From positions 8,898,001-8,962,000 of the forward strand of contig NC_092575.1 in NCBI RefSeq assembly GCF_037975245.1: DNA of 64,000 nucleotides. Direction: 5' to 3'. Source of the stretch: Apostichopus japonicus. Lineage: Eukaryota; Echinodermata; Holothuroidea; Aspidochirotida; Stichopodidae. The notes beneath the pieces were generated by a model that was not told where the DNA came from, did not search any database, and saw only the letters and a list, made by a program, of their open reading frames with translations. Shown piece after piece: positions 12,334 to 23,039 of this stretch; position 1 is the stretch's first letter; each line of letters begins with the position of its first letter. The position numbers and the translations under genes were made by a program.

Positions 12334-14783
12334 TCTCTCTCTCTACCGATCAGGGTACTGCGAAAGGGACAACTGGCATAGCAAGCGGGGGACAGAGGAA
12401 ATACTACCATCAGAAATGTTGGGATCGTAAAATCGATTGTGAAAAGAACGAGCGATCAAAAACTATTTTAGTACATGGATGTGTAACTGATTGCTCCGAT
12501 TTGCATCCAAGGGCATTTCGAAAAATGAGATATATGCAGGCCCATACGCTGGGGGGGGGTCGAATGGTTCGGACGACCATCATATAAATAAATATTGAAA
12601 ATTGAGGGGCCACCCCTCCCCTAAGACTCCTCTCACAGGATACAGATCAGTATCGTGAATTCGACCTCCCTGGCGAAATCATGCGTGCGTGTCTGATTTA
12701 CAAAGCAGAGTGGAAATGGGGAAATGGTGACGGTCGTGGGGAGGGGTATAAGGGAAAAGCACATTTTGCACATTGCGAAGAACGCGTATTTTATGTAGAA
12801 TATATGTAGACCTGGATCTCATTTGAGAATCACGTCACATGCCAGTGATATCAAAAAAAGTACACATGACAAAGTTCTCCTATCCCCAGTCTCTTTTCGG
12901 TCCAACAACAGCAAATAATTGTCGAGCAGTGCAGCACTCCATGCTTCTGTGAATATTTAGTTTAATTGAGAGTTAAAGATTGAAATAGAAAGTAAGAATG
13001 TATATGATGTCATGCATGTATTACAAGTTGCAAGTCTGATTTAATCATTTTTACTTCAACTCTTTTCATTTATGACAACTGATGTCTCTAACTTTGTTTG
13101 TTTAGCCTACCTTCTGTTTGTATTTTAACATTATGACCGTAAATCGGACACAATAATACGGCTGGAAAAAAACTTTGCGTTTCGTGTGCAATCGAGTTTG
13201 TGCCGCAGTCATAATTTATGGGCTTTAAAGACTAACCCTAGTCGATTTTTTTTTACCCTTCAACCCCAATCCTAGTCCTACCAGTCCTAGGTACGTCCCT
13301 GCCTATAAGCTGATACAGTATCGGTATTCTGTAGCAACTAAGATTAAAAATATAACATTGTTAATAACATAACATATTACCTAGGAAGATTTATTGCACA
13401 TGCCTCAATTTTTTTTTCTATTGGTGCGTCCAGGGAACTGCTACTCAGAGTAGCAGTTCCATGGAGAGTCGTCGCGCAAGGAATTTTGTGTGTATACCGA
13501 ATTTGCATATACCAGACTTGCGAATATACTAATTTTGTGTTTATATACCGGGGCCCCTTGTCGACTTGTCTCGTTTGTGATTTAATCTTCCTTGTAGTTT
13601 CGCACAGTGCTCAGAGTACAAGAGAGGCAGGTTTGTAACTATTACAATCTAATCCTGTTCCCGGGGTCGTCATTTAATGTCCCAATCCGACAGACGCGAG
13701 TCAATTCTCAGCCTTTAGCCACTTTCCGGAATGCTGAGAGAGTAGGTAGCAACCTGTCCGTCACCACTGCAGGAGAGCCTTGTCGAACCTAACTAATGAA
13801 CAGTTAACCCGAATCAATTGCTTACCACTGCAATGGAATCAACAACAACTGCAGTACAGCTATTGGACTGCACCGGAAATTGAAAAAAAACACTAACATT
13901 ACAGCTTTTGACAGCCATACTCGAGATGGGAATTGAACCTGTGGGGCCAGCGTCACAACCACACAAAATGGAGGCGTGAAGAAGCGAAGATCTTAGGAGA
14001 CATTTTTGTAGGGGTGGGGACCTTGAGGTGTAGTTTTTTGATACCTCAAAATAAAAACACATGCTCAATGCTGATTGTGTATATGTGACATCACCATGAA
14101 TTTGGATGCCCCAAATTCCCCAAATTTACCCTGAACTCCTGAAGGCGCCAATGATGTTAGTATAGTCTTGCCTTAGAAGGGCAACAAATTACACCATTTG
14201 GCATCTAAGCACACTTTCATACAGTAGAAAATCTCTTAAAGATGATAGGACACCCCATGAAAAATCCCGGGTAAGCGCCAGACGCTACCGGCCTTTGTAA
14301 AAATTATTACAAGGAAAACCTATTATTCTTTGGCTTATTGGTGGCAATTTGTGGGCAATGTAGCAATCACTAATCTGTTTATAGTTGGAATGTAGAATTA
14401 TTATAACTAGGGAAAATTAAATTGATTTCTTAGATTATCATCATTCTTTTTGCAAACAGAATGACCAGAGAATAGGTTTTTTCAAATGGTAGTGACGTCG
14501 TGGTCTCAAGCCTCTTCTTTACTTATGTTTCATACAATCGTACATACTATTATGAAACCTTACAGGCAATTCTGCTGGTATAACGGGCTACACCGTAACC
14601 GGGTTTGACTATGATAGCCCAGCGGTCCATGAAACAATGCATGGGGGGTATGGATAATGATCATGCACACCAAACTAGAGGGGTGGACCGTGGTTGTGCT
14701 TGCCCCACCCCTCCCTTCTGCTCCTCCCATCCTAAATGGCGTGCACTCACAGGAAAAAATAGCTTAGAATAAGCAAAACAAGA
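12334..14783. other. No gene recognised in 2.4 kb
   Basis: This is AT-rich sequence with no convincing frame. It contains the perfect hairpin at 13434-13460 and a weak B-box-like word on the minus strand near 13930, too isolated to call. Confidence 0.5.
13434..13460. repeat. Perfect hairpin, 12-bp stem, 3-nt loop
   Basis: The stem arm GGAACTGCTACT is followed by loop CAG and its exact complement. No poly-T run follows and nothing around it suggests a terminator. It could be the remains of two element ends brought together. Confidence 0.85.
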
Positions 14784-15027
14784 GGAGCGTGGAGGCCGAG
14801 TGGCTAATGCTTTTGTTTTATATATCATCCTGTTATGTTGTGTCCTTGGGCAAGGCATTTTTTTCTCGACTGCCCCTCTCCATCCAGGTGTATAAATGGG
14901 TACCTGTGAGGTAAGTAAGGTGTGTGCGCTGGATTCTCAGCAGCCAGCCTGATGACCAGGGATTCAAAGTGCTATGAGATGGCTGTGCCATATAAAGCGC
15001 TATACAAAAACTAACATAACATAACAA
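14784..15027 (+). mobile_element. SINE with tRNA-like A box
   Basis: An A-box-like segment, GGCCGAGTGGCTAATGC (around 14793-14810), begins the element. The B box is deleted or lost. The body contains TTGTGTCCTTGGGCAAGGC and CAGGTGTATAAATGGG, both present in the SINE at 34849. The 3' part has TATAAAGCGCTATACAAA followed by an AACAT-type simple tail, typical of LINE-dependent SINE 3' ends. Confidence 0.75.
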
Positions 15028-15405
15028 ATCATCAAGTAAAATTACTCAGAAGAAAACTTGAAAATGGTAAGTCGCAATAAGCTGGAATTGTTCGGAGATT
15101 AGTAATACAGAATAGTGTCACTATAACAAATAGTAAATTAATAGTTACTACCAGCAGTGAGCAATTCCCAACCCAACCCCCGGGCCTCGGTCCATTGTCA
15201 AACCCTATCCAGGAGTTTTGGGGGCTTATATATGAAAAGCTTGAATCTTTTTAAAAGTCGGGAGGAGGTTATAAGGGCCAGGACACACGACGACCCTAGT
15301 GGTGCCAGTTTAACCGTCACCCTGACCCAATTGTAAATATGCTTTCGGAGTTGCCTGAGGGAGTTGGCTACTTATTTCCTATTTAAAGAACATAACCCGC
15401 TTACA
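15028..15405. other. No gene recognised
   Basis: Unique-looking AT-rich sequence with a small pyrimidine/purine-rich patch near 15170-15290. No motif was noticed. Confidence 0.5.
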
Positions 15406-15745
15406 TGCAGCTATTCCAGATATGCAGATAAAGATTTATCTGGCCATATAAAGCCATATATAACTGGATAAACAGTCAATCCAGATAAAGATTTATCTGG
15501 CCATATAAAGCCAGGTATAACTGGATATGAAGTCAATACGTTATAAAGTTTGATCTGGCCCAGATATGGATGCAATACATTTTTGCCAGATAAAATTTTA
15601 TATGGGCCATAAAAAAACATTTAATATCAAGTTATATCCTGCCCAATTTTATATCTGGCCAGATATAAATTCCAGATCTGCAACAGATCTGGCTCAGATT
15701 GATATTCCAGATCTGGATTCTTATATCTGGCCCAGATCGGGGATA
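15406..15745. repeat. Palindrome-rich repeat block with CCAGAT/ATCTGG words
   Basis: At least ten alternating CCAGAT and ATCTGG words lie within 340 bp. Two tandem units (about 15415-15480 and 15481-15541) each contain a near-palindrome, AGATAAAGATTTATCT, followed by GGCCATATAAAGCCA. The second half has further inverted words such as ATATCTGGCCAGATAT. Frames on both strands remain open only because of the repeat. The class is unknown; it resembles a fold-back or satellite derivative. Confidence 0.8.
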
Positions 15746-15909
15746 TCGGTAAGGGAAGGTTAACTAAATACCTTGCGTTGAATTACAGATCAGGGAGAGA
15801 GAAAGATAACTTAAGATCAAGTCTAATAAAGGTCTAAAAGTTAGGGGCTACAAATTTAGCTGGACATTTTGATCCCTTCAAACAAATGAGTTTTAGGCTA
15901 AATATTCTA

Positions 15910-16170
15910 TTTGTACCATTGTATCTTGCGGGTAACAGAAATTAAATGTGATATAAATATACTTTAATGCATCTAACTTGCGGCCTAAAGTGGATGCCTT
16001 CTTTGCTATAAGAAGTCAAACAATAACTATCATAGAGATTTGATACTGGAATATGAACTTCACCTATTGATGCTGTATTCTGGTCATGTTGTATGTGTGG
16101 GCCAGGATGTCTTGTGGGGTACAGACAGTGAAATAAAATTTCAATTTGTTTCTCAAGATATTAAGCTTCT
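15910..16170 (+). repeat. Dispersed copy of the 23-kb tandem unit
   Basis: The stretch shares GCATCTAACTTG, GGTACAGACAGTGAAAT and AATTTCAATTTGT with the tandem array at 23.04-24.09 kb, in the same order and orientation. It covers about two thirds of one unit. Confidence 0.75.
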
Positions 16171-16558
16171 CTCCTACCTGTCTCCCCCTCAACATTTGCA
16201 CTTTCTGTCTACCTAACTACACTCTGGAAACGTTTTAGCACCGCCCCTCACTCCCTGGGCACCACCCACATGTACACCTCCTTCCAAATCTACCATGTAA
16301 GAAGAAATTACACATTTTTGCTAGGGATCCTACATAGCAATTTTCATTATTTTCTCCAGAGTTTAGGAAATCCATCTTGGATCTGCTACCGTTGGAACAC
16401 CTTTACAGTTGTTTCCAAGAAGCACTATATAAGTATCCTTTTGTTTTCATGCATTTTTGTCACTTGGTTTACTCTCCTTTGTTTTGTCTGTTTCTCTGTT
16501 GTACAAGCTTTTTGTACAGGTACCTGTTGTGTGACACCTTCTTAGTAGGCATGGCCTT

Positions 16559-17187
16559 CAGACCTGTCAACTCTCCCGGTTTTACCGGGAGACTCCCGGT
16601 TTTTACCCGAATCTCCCGGCCTCCCGGTTTCATATTCTATTGCACATATTCTATTCTGGTGCACAAGTTTAATAAACACAAGTTGTCACTTGTTTGTATA
16701 TGCAGCGTACCGAATGTGTGCAGTTCGCATGTAGGCTGCTTGTATACGCCAAAAAACAGTTAAGTTCTATGCTGGCACACACTTGCGTCCGCTTCGATGC
16801 TAGGTGAATATCACGTCTTATGATTTAAGAAACGGCTGTTTCAAACATCTCACTAATTCTTTCGGCGACTTAAATCCCTATTCATTGAGCACAGTAGCAT
16901 AACCTGCGTATAAATTTGTACAGGGATTATATGAGGTGTCTACGCAGCAATTTGTTTGTCAACGATTTTATACGCGATTGTACTTGTTTATACATCTTTA
17001 TACGATCCTGTGCACGTACATATGTCCAGTTATACATGAGCGGTACTGTAGACTATTAATTTAGGAGTATTTATATAATTTCAGTTGAAAATTACCAACC
17101 TCTCTATTTTCCCCTTATTCTCCCGGTTTTTTGGCCCTGAACAATTTTATTCTCCCTATTTTGGGGTCAGACAGGTTGACAGGTCTG
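16559..17187 (+). mobile_element. TIR element, 629 bp, CAGACCTGTCAAC ends
   Basis: The left end CAGACCTGTCAACTCTCCCGG-like (16559 on) and right end GGTTGACAGGTCTG form inverted repeats. They are flanked by TGGCCTT on both sides (16552-16558 and 17188-17194), a 7-bp match; a hAT element would be expected to give 8 bp, so one base may have mutated. Inside the left end are three or four CTCCCGG words. Positions 16969-17055 share about 90 bp with 20950-21040 inside a different hAT-like element. No transposase is present. Confidence 0.85.
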
Positions 17188-17237
17188 TGGCCTTCCCTGT
17201 TGATTAGCCATTACGTCTTGTTCATTAAGCCCCCACC

Positions 17238-17592
17238 AGTGGTGGAGCATCCATACAGTCAGGAGGGGGGCGGATGCCCCCCCCCTGACGGACTCAATAG
17301 GACTGCTGGCTCCCTTTGCAGCTTTTTACCACTTTTACTTATTTGCGATTATTGACTTCTTTATTGCGCTCTCATCTACCTATTGACATTTGTCACAGTT
17401 TGTTGGTGTAATTTTCTGACAAATTGCTCTAACAGAGGAACACCCATATAAACTTCCGATGACAACTATTTATTCTTCGTTTATCTGCAAATTAGCAATG
17501 CCCAGAAAGGGTCATTTCCGGCGATTTAGGGAGTATCTTTACTCAAAACGTTTCGGTACGCTCTGCGCCAACCTTGGTTAGGCGCGGTAGCA
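17238..17592 (-). mobile_element. Family A hAT-like MITE, truncated
   Basis: CAGTGGTGGAGCATCCATAC at 17238 matches the right terminus of family A read on the opposite strand. The rest follows the family order: a TGTCACA...TTGTTGGTG segment, CGTTTATCTGCAAATTAGC, AGGGTCATTTCCGGCG, then the hairpin half GCGCCAACC. The element stops at about 17590 without reaching its other end and abuts the 5' part of the DIRS-like retroelement. Confidence 0.8.
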
Positions 17593-18161
17593 CGGGTGTG
17601 TCATAACCTATAGTTACATGTTAGGCGCTTTGGCTATAGGCCCCCGCTTTTGTGTGAGGCCAAAGGGATCCCTTTGCACTGGTCTCCACTAGACCTTGAG
17701 GGGTGTCCGTAGACGTTAGGTTGGGGCTATTCCCCCATGTGGCCGACGACCCACTAGTGGGGTATCGCCTCTTAAGCCCTGCTCGCTCCTAAGGCCAGGG
17801 ATCACTTTGTCTTTTGTTCCCCTGAGCCCCTGTAGGGGCCTCAGATCCTAAGCCCAGTTCTGGCTAGGGTTTTCGGCATCTGTTTGGCCGGGACGATGGG
17901 GTGCACTCTGCGTGCCCCCATTCTTCATTCTGTCGTGTTTATTCCTTCATACACCTTGATTTTGACATACATGTAATTGCATGTTATTCTCTGCCACTGA
18001 GTGCAGACCTCCACAGGTGTTCTTAAAGATTAACACTTTTCAGCTTTGTATTCTCTTGTTTTCTCAATTGCTTGTTCCTTATCTGTGAGTCGTTCCCTAC
18101 CTCCCAAAAAAAGTGGGGTGAATGCATGCATGTGTTCTTTATTCCTTAACAATCCTTTCAT

Positions 18162-18329
18162 ATGGCATCTAACGAAAGCAGAACTTCCAAGTGTGCGTTG
18201 TGCTTGCTCTTTAGACCAGGAAGAGCGTGGGATGGGCATGAACTCAGCCTGATGTGCAGACCCTGCTCCCGACGAGAGCCCTGCTCCCTGTGTGTTACCT
18301 TCTCTGAAGAGAACTGGCAGGAAATGTAA
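18162..18329 (+). CDS. Gag-like zinc-binding fragment of DIRS element, 55 codons
   Basis: An intact small frame starts MASNESRTSKCALC and ends ENWQEM. It carries three CxxC pairs (KCALC, MCRPC, CSLC) with a GHELS stretch between the first two, the arrangement seen at the start of DIRS/Gypsy-like Gag proteins in animals as I recall them. A normal Gag is several hundred residues, so this is only the N-terminal part. It ends 54 bp before the RNase H fragment begins. The assignment rests on position and the cysteine pattern; expression is unlikely. Confidence 0.55.
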   Translation: MASNESRTSKCALCLLFRPGRAWDGHELSLMCRPCSRREPCSLCVTFSEENWQEM

Positions 18330-18382
18330 ACCTTGGATGTCGGCCTGCTGAGAGAAGCTCCAATAGCGACTTTAACCGATCC

Positions 18383-21345
18383 TTGCACCGACCTCCGTGG
18401 TGGCTCTCCAGGGGCACAACCAACCTGACAGATAATACTTTAGAACATCACACATGCTCACAGCTCCTCAGCATATTTGGGCGCCCGAACATCGACCTCT
18501 TTGCGACAATCAAGAATGCCAAGCTGCCCACCTTCTCCTCCAGAATGTGTCACCCACAATCCTGGGCTGCAGACGCGATGTCATTTTCCTGGGACGGGAT
18601 TAGGGTTGTGCGGGATCCCGGTTGTCAAGTGAATACCGGTATCCCGATCCCGGTATTGACTAATCCCGATCACAGTGCAATATGTAACTACTACCGGTAT
18701 TGGGGAAACAACCAGTTATTACATTCGTTTCGGTATCATTCCCAGGAATCCCGGACATAATAAAAATATCTACGTGTTACTATTTGAAATAAAGAACTGA
18801 AAACACGTTTATTTCTGGTTTCTGTATTCTCAGTTTGAATAATATCTGATCAATTTACGCACTGGCCTAGACCTATATATTAACGAATCAACTTTTCACG
18901 TAGTAATTTGGACCTAGGCTACACCAAATATCAAATATTACTTAGGCTCAGCATGTTACGGGACCTCAAAGTTATTCTGAAGTTTTCGTTATTTATTCTT
19001 CCTTCAAACGATGATTGCGAAGGTTGCCATGTACAAAATCTTACCCTCATGCATTTCACCAAATTTTGTTATAATAATTATAACGATTTAAGAAGTTTTG
19101 AGCCAAAACCGAAGGGAGTATATCCAGTTTAAATCCATCTTCGCACGGAACTGTATATTATGATAGCCTAGGGTACGGTATCGGTACACAGTGCAGTACG
19201 GTACTTGAGATTTGATGCTGTAATGAATTGGATTCATTTATTAATGCGGGGGGTTCCACAATGTCATTTCTAGTTATCTTTCGCTACTTTTTTAATTTTT
19301 AAGAACTTTTGTACGAAGATTGATATTGTACGTATTGAAAGTACTGTTTATATTTTGGAGTTAAAACAGCCGATTAACGATTTAAATAAATCTGTACTAT
19401 TATGTAGGTAGTTCATAATCCTGTATTTACGTAGCCCCTATGTTACATTATTATTGTCTGAAGTTCCAAACACGTGGGGACTTGTTTATAGTTAAAAACT
19501 TTTCATTGTGAACTTTTGAACTTAACGTAGTAGTAGTAAGTCGAGTCCTGTCTATCCGACATGTGACATGGTAACAATTCATGAAAACTAGGTAGGCATG
19601 GGCCGCTCCTACCTCTAAGCCTACATCGAAAGTTACGCCGTATACACCTCGCAAGAAACCACAATAACCTTAAATGAAAAAAACAATATTTTGCACTTGA
19701 AGATCTGACTTCCCTCAAAATACAATGATAAGGTCTAGACCCAGTACTTCTTGATACATTGAGTTTCCAATTACTAGTCAAAAATATTTCCTGAAAAAAT
19801 ACGTACGATATTTTTTACAAAAATTGATGATTAGATAAGTGCTTCCTCACAATCAACGAGCCGCCCCGAAATTTGCTCCGCTTACGTAAAACTTCTATAT
19901 ATATTACACGTGGAAATCCCGAGTTTTTACACACATAATTCCCATTTACATTGGTCACGGAACATAAGTAGGTCATCGACATTTGAAGTTGGCAACTTAC
20001 CCAAGTTCATTGCACCATGGGAACGACACAACAAATAGTACATGATTGTACATTTACCCGCCATCTGGACGCCAAGTTATAACTTTTGGTGTAATATGCA
20101 AATTATACATGGTAGTGTACTGCGCGGTTAAAACTTAAAACTATTGCGACGCACACAAATTCTGTGTGTTGTAGAAGTAACTTTTGTATCAAATGTAAAG
20201 TACTGTATGGTAGGCCTACTATAATTTATAAAAGACGGTTTTCCTCAGGTGATAGGGAAAAGGGGTGTTTCGGTGAACTCGATCTCTTTATATAGTACTT
20301 GGATACTTAAAATGACCATGTACATGCAGTTTCTATTTCTCTTTAGTAAGCTCTCCTTAGCATTTTTATCCTTTGTGGATCTTTATTGGAATAAATATGA
20401 AATGTATTGTTTGACGCCAGTATTTAACGGTAAGCATTTCTTAAATTGTTGACTGAGCTTCAAAATCCATTTTCAAACAAGTCAAAGTTTAATTTTAATT
20501 TTCATGAAGGTTTAATAAAAATCGACATACAGCTAGGGAACGAAAGTTGTTCTATATTATCCAATAAAATACATGTTTCTCGTACTGAGATCTGAAAAAA
20601 AAACGGGCGGCCATTTTTCTTCTTTTCATGCGCTACTACTAGTTTGGAATATGTTCCAACCTTTACAAAATAATTTTTAAGGATAGTTTAGATTTCTTGT
20701 AATCCGAAACGAAACTCGGGAATCAGGAAAAAGGAGGCCCATCAATTGCGCGGACGAGAAACATGTTTTGAATTTAACCGGCCCTGCTTCAAATTTGTTG
20801 GGTGGAAGTTCTTTTTTCTTTTCATTGTGTTGGAACCAATGGTAAATTATATAAAAAATTCACACAAGAAACGCTTAGTAACACTTTATTATTTCTTCAA
20901 AATGTTGCCAACTATTTAAAGTAAACTTATCCTCCGTGGAACGAGTATATACGCGATTGTACTTGTTTATACATCTTTATACAATCATGTGCGCGTACAC
21001 ATGTCCAGTTATACGTGAGCGGTACTGTAGGCTATGCATATTGAATGTATGACATTGAGTCTCATAACTAAGTGCTTTGAACCATAGATGAAAGTTGAGG
21101 GAAATACCGGTTGTAGTTACGATACCGGTATTCATGTTGCAACACTACCGGTTGTGTGAAATCCGACTACCGCACAACGCTAGACGGGATGCAAGCGTAT
21201 GCCTTCCCCCTGCTATGCCTCATTCACAAGATCCTCCTGAAGCTGCAGAAATTCAGGGAGAGGATCCTCCTCATAGCCCCCAGGTGGCCCAGGAGACCAT
21301 GGTTCCCTCATCTGCGACGTGCCATGCTCCCCTGCCAGATTAGCT
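18383..21345 (+). pseudogene. DIRS RNase H-end fragment, split by hAT insertion
   Basis: Positions 18383-18600 encode a frame with GRPNIDLFATIKNAKLPTF and SWAADAMSFSWDG. The same domain resumes at 21183 with DGMQAYAFPLLCLIHKIL and LLIAPRWPRRPWFP. 'IDLFA', 'DAxSxxW' and 'AYAFPP...LIAPxWPxxxWFP' are standard at the RNase H end of DIRS and related RT proteins. Removing 18601-21182 and one 8-bp duplication joins the two halves in register at SWDG/MQAYAF, so the insertion came after the retroelement. The catalytic RT core (YxDD) is absent from the window. Confidence 0.85.
18601..21182 (+). mobile_element. hAT-like non-autonomous element, 2582 bp, perfect TSD
   Basis: The left end is TAGGGTTGTGCGG and the right end CCGCACAACGCTA, inverted with one mismatch in 13. 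The flanking duplication GACGGGAT is perfect and 8 bp long (18593-18600 and 21183-21190). TA-G starts and 8-bp duplications fit hAT. Both subterminal regions are crowded with ACCGGT/ATACCGGTAT/CCCGAT words (18600-18750 and 21095-21180), probably transposase-binding sites. The interior has no transposase, only short frames, and includes AT-rich DNA and a 90-bp stretch shared with 16969-17055. Confidence 0.95.
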
Positions 21346-21434
21346 GCACCTACTATCTCAAGCCAGGGGGGGGGGGGAATTTTCCATCACACCATCCAAT
21401 CCCTCGACCCAACTGCCTGGCCCTTTAAACAAGT

Positions 21435-22410
21435 ATGACCTCAAGAGCGTGAGGGTTTTCGGAAGAAGTTACCAACATGGCAGGGGCAGCAAGAAGACCT
21501 AGCACCATCAGGACTTATTCTTTGCGACTTACCAATTTCTACCACAAATGCACAAATGCCCAGGAAAACCCACGTTCAGCTTCTGTAAGCCAGACTTTTT
21601 CCTTTCCTCTTCCACCAGGGCAGACAAATCTAGATGATCAGGTACTACCTGTCAGGAATAGCTGCATACACTCAGGTTTCCTTGATTGGTCCACCCTGGG
21701 CTGCAACGATATCATCGCTGCATTCATCTGGGGCATGGCTAAGCGGAGACCAGTGACCCAAAGGCTCCCACGCTCATGGAGTATTATTATGGGATACTCA
21801 GGGAGATGACCATCACTCTTTTGAACCAATGGTGTCGGCCTCCTTATGCAACCTGACGTACAAGGTGTATTCCTGGTAGCCGCAGCATCAGTCAAGAGAC
21901 GAAGGTGCCTACATGCCCTCTCCGTGGCAGAGGGGCATACAACGACAACAACGGTGTTTGTCTCATTCCGGACCCACAGTTCCTCCCTATGAACCAAATG
22001 CTGGACTTTGTGCCAAGAGATATTTTTCTCCCCAGATTCTCTCATTTTTCCTCTGAGATCAGAGAGGAAAAACAGTCAGAGCGTTGCTGTGGTACATCAG
22101 CCAAACTGAGTCACGCCAACCTCATCGAGGCTTTTCATCATCCCGTCAGCACCCCCTACCCCTACCTCCAGAGACTCTATGTCCAGGTGATCGTCCAGTT
22201 GATCCAGCTCCACAGGGGAGAGAGTAAGGGCCCACGACATAAGGGGCCAAGCATCCTTCAAGGCTCTGTTAGTAGGTGTCCTCCTGGAGGATATCTTGAA
22301 AGCGGCATTGTGGAAAACTCTATTGACCTTCGTCTCCGCTTACTTGACCAACACTCTTGCATCGTAAGCAGCTTTTGCGCGTGTGTTATTTGGGCCTCCC
22401 ACCATCGTAA
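21435..22410 (+). pseudogene. DIRS tyrosine recombinase, frameshifted
   Basis: Family-like segments occur in order but in different frames: RRPSTIRTYSLRLTNFYHKC (about 21490), HSGFLDWSTLG (about 21672), VFLVAAASVKRRRCLHALSV (21867-21925), DIFLPRFSHFSS (about 22018), and VRAHDIRGQASFKALLVGV near 22223-22280 with WKTLLTFVSAYLTNTLAS after it. The catalytic layout of tyrosine recombinases is visible: Arg in KRRR, HxxR in AHDIR, and a Tyr in SAYL. At least three frameshifts and internal stops make it inactive. It probably once catalysed integration of the circular DNA copy of the retroelement. Confidence 0.85.
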
Positions 22411-22425
22411 CAGTGCCACTCCGTA

Positions 22426-23017
22426 CAGATGTGGAGTGGGAGACAGGTAAGATAGGAGCCAAGTAAATCCCCAAAAACTTACTGGTTTAGGGTTTACCAG
22501 TGATGATACTTACCTGTTTTTCAATTCTCCCACCACCATGATTGGAACTTACGACTACGTAACTTGACCTGACAGCTGAGTGTCAAACGACATCAACATT
22601 CATGACTAGAGCTCTGCGGATAATGGGAAGATCCTTTTCCATCTTGTACCATGTTCCACAAGTTACACCCAGTCCGAAACCAACAATTTCTCCATTGACA
22701 CGAGAACACACATCCGATTATACTTCACTTGAATCCTTTACAGTCAGAGGTGAGTCAGCACCCCTTGCAGGTTCTTCTCTCTGTGCTCATGTCCATTCCT
22801 GGTATTTCGGTAGTTCATTTGACTTTTTGCCCTCAGCTCCCAGAGTAGGTGCGTTCCCTGCCCTCACTACCCAATCCTCGGGACATGCGAGCCTGGGTTT
22901 TTTTCTTGCTGTAAGGTAGATCCCGAAGAAGGTGTGCCCAGAGAGCAAGGGCTTAGTGCTAAATCGTTCCAGTGTGTAGTTAGATAGATAAGAAAGTGCA
23001 GATGTGGAGTGGGAGAC
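22426..23017 (+). repeat. 19-bp direct repeat near DIRS 3' end
   Basis: CAGATGTGGAGTGGGAGAC occurs at 22426-22444 and at 22999-23017, with 554 bp between. The first copy lies just after the recombinase. Split direct repeats are typical of PAT/Ngaro-type relatives of DIRS; whether this is that structure cannot be decided because the left terminus was not identified. Confidence 0.7.
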
Positions 23018-23039
23018 GGATTGTTTATCTTTGCTCGTA

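Larger units (their letters stand above)
17595..23020 (+). mobile_element. DIRS-like tyrosine-recombinase retroelement, decayed
   Basis: The order Gag-like cysteine ORF (18162), RNase H-end protein (18383-18600 plus 21183-21345) and tyrosine recombinase (21435-22410) is that of DIRS-type retrotransposons, which integrate by recombinase and not by an integrase. The central reverse transcriptase is missing: the Gag-like piece runs almost directly into the RNase H region. A 2582-bp hAT-like element (18601-21182) sits inside. Downstream, a 19-bp direct repeat beginning CAGATGTGGAGTGG (22426-22444 and 22999-23017) may be part of split terminal repeats. The outer boundaries are approximate. Confidence 0.75.

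Noticed and set aside
13434-13460. Hairpin as transcription terminator
   Set aside because: The DNA is eukaryotic, no U-tract follows and no gene precedes it.
13917-13975. B-box-like word GGTTCAATTCC on the minus strand
   Set aside because: No A box at a suitable distance and no SINE body similarity.
22602-22919. 105-codon plus-strand frame after the recombinase
   Set aside because: No resemblance to DIRS proteins; lies in the non-coding 3' region between the direct repeats.
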